Shown: piece by piece, positions 5,854 to 10,158 of the stretch | How the letters are laid out: each line of letters starts with the position of its first letter | Numbering within the stretch: position 1 is the first letter of the stretch | Source of the DNA: Halocafeteria seosinensis | Lineage: Eukaryota; Sar; Bigyra; Bicosoecida | NCBI GenBank assembly: GCA_001687465.1 | Contig: LVLI01000602.1 | Span: 1-10,158 of the forward strand | Direction of reading: 5' to 3' | Length of the DNA: 10,158 bases | Translations under genes and position numbers: made by a program | The notes under the pieces: generated by a model | The model's database searches: none | What the model saw: only the letters and a program-made list of their open reading frames with translations | What the model was told of the DNA's origin: nothing

Positions 5854-8800
5854 TCAGTACTGTACTCTGTTCGTACCGTAACGATGAGGCACTTTGTAGC
5901 GGTCTACCTCATGATTCACCGCCGGCTGGGGAGCGGAGCGTGCCAAGGACACTCCCTCGAACTGTAATACAAACCGGAATACAGAAGGTCCCAGTGAAAT
6001 GGACTCGCAACCAGGCGATTGACAACGTACATGTGCTTCTACTTTCTCCAAAGATCTGCGTAGAAAATCCCAATAATTTTGCTTCAATTGAGCATCCGTA
6101 TTTGCGTTAATTCTCGCAACAATATTGCCGTAGAGTGTGTTCGTCCTGCTCAGGTTCTGCAACTGTGATTGGGGAGTGGACTGATTTATGCCAAGTAGAA
6201 ACTGCCGAAAGTGGCTTTCGGACTCTTCCAAACTACGCGTGGCTCCCGATAGGCTATCTGCAACGTACTGTGTTCCCTCATTAGGGGGAACATCCACACC
6301 CGAGACGTTCGCAGCTGTAATTACAGGGGCGTTTCGGTGCGTATTATTCGATTCTTCGTTCAGCTCTCCGGACCGCTGAACTCCACTGTTAGAGTGGGAG
6401 TGGAAGTCCTCGAAGCCCTTGTTCACGCTATCAAGGTGTAGATCCGAGGAATCATCTCCAGGCTCTGAGAAGTACTGTGTCTTCGGTTGCAGCACATCAC
6501 AATGGTTTAGGTCTTGGGACGGCTCTGTGATCTCTACTTCTGGGGTGTTACCACTGGGCGTTTCTACGAGGTCCACCACCTGCTCGTTACCATTTTCTTG
6601 ACTTGATGAAAACCTCTGATCAGTGTCTGCCAGCACATCAAGATCCGTTTCCTGCGTCTCTGCGAGGTCCACCACCTCCTCAGTACCGTTCCCTTGAGCT
6701 GGTTGAGATCTCCGGTCACCGTCTTCCGGCACATCAAGATCCGTTTCCTGCGTTTCTGTGAGGACCCCCAACTCCTCGTTAGCATCCGCTTCAACTTGTT
6801 GAAATCTCTGGCTACTGTCTGCCGGCACATCAAGATCCGTTTCCTGCGTTTCTGCGAGATCCACCACCTCCTCGTTACCATTCCCTTGAGCTAAGTGAAA
6901 CCTCTGGTCACTGTCTGCCGGCACATCAAGATCCGTCTTCTGTGTTTCTGCAAGGTCCACAACCTCCTCGTTTGCATCCGCTTCAGCTAGTTGCAAGCGC
7001 TGGTCACTGTCTGCTGGTACACCAAAATCCGTTCCCTGACTTTCTGCAAGGTTGACCACTTCCTCGTTAGGATCCTCTTCAAGTAATTGAAATTCCAAGG
7101 TGGCGTCGTGAACAAGTTCATAATCAGTTGGCTCTTCCGATGGCGGCGGCGCATCTATACCTGTACGCACGCAAGCGTGAAGTGCAAGGTGCGGTGGCCA
7201 GTTGCATATATGCTATGAGTGAAGGCAAATGGTAGACACTGAAACTTACTCTCGGGAATCACTTCCACACCAAGGATACGCGGCTTATTTTTCTTCCGGG
7301 CTTTCGCCAAGTACTTGTTATACTTCTTCACAGTCCATGTTTCGGGTGGAGTCTGCACGATGTTGGAAGTGCGCACAGAATCCCAAATGATCAACGGGTG
7401 TACGAGGATAGCGCATACCTGGAGAATGAAAGCAATCCGTTCTCTCGCCAGGGTGATTAAAGCTGAGAATAAAGTTGCCATATCCTTGTTTTGGAGGCTG
7501 TTAAAGAAGGCTCTTTTCAACAAAGAGTGCCATCCCTCGGCACAAGCCGTGGTAAATGGGATCATGAATATGTCGGTGCCTATATACTGTGCAGCTTGTA
7601 GCCGTTGTGTAAGCGGCCATCTGCAAAATCGATCCTTACGCAGAAACTGACGGTGGAGGTAGCCGCGCAGTTTCCTGTTGTCGGCCGCGGCTGCGTACAT
7701 CTGCTTCCGAAGCTCTTCAGCCTCGTCCATGCACGAACAGTGATAGAGAAGATTGAAGAATGCATCGTTAAGTTGCTTCCTTTTGCCCTGAGATATCTTG
7801 AATTTTGGTACGTTCTTTTGCCACGCCTGCACAGTGCCATTCCCTGAAAAAACCGAAAAAAATGAAGCAAGGGATATACCTTCACTGACTTTCACAAGAT
7901 GCCAGGTACAAAGCAGATGCCAGGGCGATTGCCACTCCTTTCTGATTGCAGCTCTGCGATCAGTGAGGGTTCAAGTGGATATATGACTTTGGGTCCTACC
8001 ATTGTATGTAACGAACGTACTCGTATGCTTTCGCATCATCTGTTAGGGCTATCTTTGGATTCGTTACTGTCCTGGAGGACTTGGTCATGCCTGCCAAGCA
8101 CATCTGCAAGGTACAAACCAGTCGAGAAAGAAGCACGAGCAGTTGTCAAGCAGCACGAAGCTCTTACTCTTATCGTTAATTCGTTTTCGTTTGGCACTAT
8201 GGCATGAAATACCGGTATTGGCCGTCTACCGGAGTCCAAGACGTGCGCCGAATACAGTTGTCCCTCATATCTCGAAGAGTGATGCGTAGCATCCATTATA
8301 CAACACCGCGAAGAGTTTTTCTTGAACTGTCTTCGTTGCTCTGGGGTCTGCAGCAATAAATAGTGCAAGAAAGTTCTGGGAAATTTGAAGGCGGAAGCAT
8401 ACGCACTAACTTACGGACACAAACATCAAGAAATCTGAGTCTTTAATGTTTTGGAAAAAATCTGGCCTCTTTTCGGTAACGTTGCACGGATCATAACAAT
8501 TAGCAAGTGGCCAACCAGCAAGCTTCAGCAGGACGAAATTGCCTTTGTAGTTTGGGTTATAGTCTGTAGTCTTCACTTCTTCCGACCACTGGACCAGCAG
8601 CCTCTGCATATCAGATCCTGCTGCTCGCCTCATTGGGCGAACAATCGTATCATACACATGGCTTCGCCTTAGCGTTTCGATTTTCGATGGGCGCCTTCCG
8701 TTTTCGTTTATCTGGACAGTCGCGGGTACGTCTAAGCAGAATGTTCGAAGAACTGAATCCAAGGCTTACCTTCATTCCGGAAACTCTCTCGAACTCGTCA

Positions 8801-9530
8801 AGTGACGTTCGCAATAAATCCGACGGACGAAGTTTCCCACCTGAGGTATCCTCCAGTCAGCACAAAATGGATGGGGAGCGGAGTCCAAGCGACGGAAACG
8901 GTGACCTTACCTGTCGACTCATGGATGTTTCTCATCCTTTGCTTTAATGTTTTGGGCATAGGAAACTTCGACACATCCGAATCTTCTGGTTTATGTGAGT
9001 CATGTCCTGTCCATGTTCCGGAAGACTATGATGGAGAGTACGACATTTCCTACTCCGGCGACACGTACCTGGAAAGTGGCTAGCTGTCAGCTTGTCAAAG
9101 CGCATTAACTCCTCGATCTTGTCTGTGCTTTTCTTCGGAAAAAGTAGCTCCAGGGCTTCTTTACTGCTCCTTGTATGCTCCGTTTCCTGCGCGGTGACTG
9201 TGATGGAGCTGCTACATGCCTCTTCTTGGCAGTCGAAGTATAGCTTTTTATTGCCGTCTTTCAGAGCCACATCCCCCTTGAAGAGATAACTCACGCTATC
9301 CCTTGTCTGCACGATATCAGATTCAATGACGGATAAGAGAGTGAAGATATACTGGTATTACGCCGACCCACCTGAAGCGTATCCAGGAAGATTACGAGCT
9401 CCATCCAGGAAGTAAATTTCTTCTCCTGGAAATGTGGAAAGCCATGACTCCCTATTAAGTGCTGCTGTCTCCTTATCTTCCTTTTGGAGGCGAATAGGCA
9501 CCCGTCGAAACGGCACTGTGCCATCTGCAT
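5292..9530 (-). CDS. MULE-type DDE transposase, 12-exon gene
   Basis: Catalyses cut-and-paste transposition in the nucleus. Exons: 9530-9372, 9306-9069, 9006-8911, 8840-8770, 8711-8415, 8347-8168, 8103-8021, 7953-7880, 7843-7250, 7160-5877, 5804-5380, 5324-5292. Every intron is GT-AG and phases match at all junctions, giving about 1177 residues. Domains: C2H2 finger C6-x4-C11-x12-H24-x4-H29; a second metal site C79-x4-C84 with HDSH (134-137), reminiscent of WRKY-GCM1/FLYWCH fingers of MULEs; the RNase H-like core with D306 (IMDATHHSSRYEG), D369/D370 (PKIALTDD), the MULE-type C390-x2-H393 (LLCTWH) and E502 (TTACAEGWHSLLKR); an acidic repeat region; a basic C-terminal domain with KCRWLERTG. Start: ATG 9530 with an in-frame TGA just upstream. 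Uncertain points: the 36-nt intron 7879-7844 could be retained (12 extra residues), and the last intron and stop are less sure. No disabling mutation seen, so the element may be active. Confidence 0.85.
6586..7065 (-). repeat. Five tandem 96-bp units encoding acidic 32-residue repeats
   Basis: Inside exon 10 of the transposase. The word GCACATCAAGATCC (plus strand) starts at 6633, 6729, 6825 and 6921, with a variant GTACACCAAAATCC at 7017: spacing is exactly 96 each time. Encoded units start at 7065, 6969, 6873, 6777 and 6681 and follow EEVVDLAETQETDLDVPADS plus twelve more residues. A decayed sixth unit follows (6585 to about 6540). Units 1 and 3 end in ADAN, units 2, 4 and 5 in NGN or NGT, so an early 64-residue doublet seems to have been copied. 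The repeats are strongly acidic and probably unstructured. Confidence 0.95.
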
Positions 9531-9900
9531 GCAGTAAAAAGATCATGATGACCGTTAATTTTTTGAGGATTTGTAAGCGTTGATTGACATGGGGATAGTG
9601 GCTTCATAGGCACCAGCCTACCACCAGCGACAAGTACGACATGAACAACTCAAGCAAAACATAATCTGAACCTAATCGAACAGAGTACGGCAATGGCACT
9701 CCCTTTCGGCCGTCTCAAGTATTGAACAGAGGAACCGGTACACTGTACAACGCTTGTACCCTACATGTATCTGTTATCAAACCAGCTCAAACTTACTGGA
9801 TTCTTGGTATATCTTGCGGTAGGATACCGCAAACAATATACACTAACTGTCTTCTTCAGAAATCCTGCTGCTGTTTCAAATCAAATTGATTTTGCCAACG
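9531..9900. other. Gap between transposase start and upstream gene
   Basis: Presumed to hold the transposase promoter and, if the element is complete, its terminal inverted repeat. No gene, TATA box or clear terminal repeat was recognised. The hairpin at 9814-9832 is the only clear structure. Confidence 0.5.
9814..9832. repeat. Perfect 8-bp hairpin with 3-base loop
   Basis: TTGCGGTA, loop GGA, TACCGCAA. Flanking GTATAT and ATATAC lengthen it imperfectly. It lies in the intergenic gap upstream of the transposase and downstream of the cysteine-rich gene. It may be a transcription-end structure, a protein-binding site, or part of a terminal repeat. Confidence 0.6.
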
Positions 9901-10158
9901 TTAACTGAGGGTATCTGCGTAACCCGCATCGGAACTGCAGCAACAGGCCGTTACACCAAACGGGTGAGTCACAACAACGGAGTCACTTAAGTTATGGGGT
10001 AAAACCTCGTCACCGTTGCTCGTTTCTCCCATAGGACACCTGATGCACCCAGTTCCTCCAGAGCTAAATGTTCCTGAGGGACAGGCGGTACATGTATCAA
10101 CACCGACAGACCCGGCTTCCGTTGTGCTTCTTCCAGGAGGACAATCTTTGCATGGGTT
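9901..10158 (-). CDS. Cysteine-rich GCC2/GCC3 (ephrin-receptor-like) domain protein, 3' end
   Basis: The minus-strand frame is open from the window edge (10158) to TAA 9903-9901. The first 45 or so residues repeat the pattern C-x2-CPPG, C-x2-CPSGTFSSGG, C-x2-CPMG, which is the TNFR-like or ephrin-receptor-like (GCC2/GCC3) module of secreted or membrane proteins, common in large surface proteins of alveolates and other protists. The protein must extend upstream beyond the window. The end is uncertain: the last 40 residues lose the pattern, and a candidate intron with donor GTGACG (about 10007) and acceptor TGTTGCTGCAG would give a different C-terminus ending nearby. The function is unknown; such modules usually serve in extracellular binding. 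Confidence 0.7.
   Translation of the reverse strand, partial: NPCKDCPPGRSTTEAGSVGVDTCTACPSGTFSSGGTGCIRCPMGETSNGDEVLPHNLSDSVVVTHPFGVTACCCSSDAGYADTLS

Noticed and set aside
6564-6881. Basic Trp/Arg-rich minus-strand ORF
   Set aside because: A second frame kept open by the 96-bp repeat periodicity; the acidic frame continues the transposase.
6188-6894. Three plus-strand ORFs over the repeat region
   Set aside because: Antisense shadows of exon 10.
7315-7847. Plus-strand ORFs of 111 and 80 codons
   Set aside because: Antisense to the transposase exon carrying the catalytic Glu.
8451-9289. Plus-strand ORFs of 65-104 codons
   Set aside because: Antisense to transposase exons 2-5 and crossing their introns.
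9358-9546. Alternative minus-strand start at 9546
   Set aside because: It uses a different frame without the C2H2 finger and does not join exon 2 in phase.
4300-9900. Terminal inverted repeats and target-site duplication of the MULE
   Set aside because: Searched by eye on both flanks; only chance-level matches such as CTTATCCCG at about 4590 and 5212 were seen.

Overview
The window looks like nuclear DNA from a protist. All recognisable coding sequence is on the minus strand. It is interrupted by many short GT-AG introns (mostly 55-90 nt, two candidates of exactly 36 nt), and I see no operon-like packing or ribosome-binding sites. Frequent very short introns, a cysteine-rich GCC2/GCC3-type domain protein and abundant transposon material would fit an alveolate such as a Perkinsus-like organism. 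That placement is a guess; the sequence does not prove it.

Layout, reading the minus strand from high to low coordinates. (1) 10158-9901: the last part of a cysteine-rich ephrin-receptor-like/GCC2-GCC3 domain protein that enters from outside the window. (2) 9900-9531: a non-coding gap with one perfect hairpin. (3) 9530-5292: a MULE-type DDE transposase gene that I could assemble as 12 exons and 11 introns, each junction keeping the reading frame, giving about 1177 residues. It has a C2H2 finger, a second Cys/His site, the D...D...C-x2-H...E catalytic core, a long acidic extension made of exact 96-bp (32-residue) tandem repeats, and a basic C-terminal domain reached by an intron that removes an in-frame TGA. 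(4) 5291-4355: mostly non-coding, with a tRNA-like/SINE-like structure at about 4709-4799. (5) 4354-3905: an unidentified acidic ORF that could be the tail of a retroelement polyprotein. (6) 3900-2130: non-coding DNA with four copies of a repeat family of about 130-165 bp in alternating orientation. (7) 2127-612: a ubiquitin-specific protease (peptidase C19) that is recognisable but damaged by a frameshift, stop codons and a 69-bp tandem duplication. (8) 609-1: an open frame leaving the window, resembling a Ulp1/C48 SUMO-protease fold but without the usual His-Trp dyad.

The main reading is an apparently intact MULE next to two ubiquitin-system protease-like genes on the same strand. Ulp1-like genes carried by MULEs are known from plants (Kaonashi elements). 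Whether this C19/C48 pair is cargo of the element or only a neighbour cannot be decided, because I found no terminal inverted repeats.
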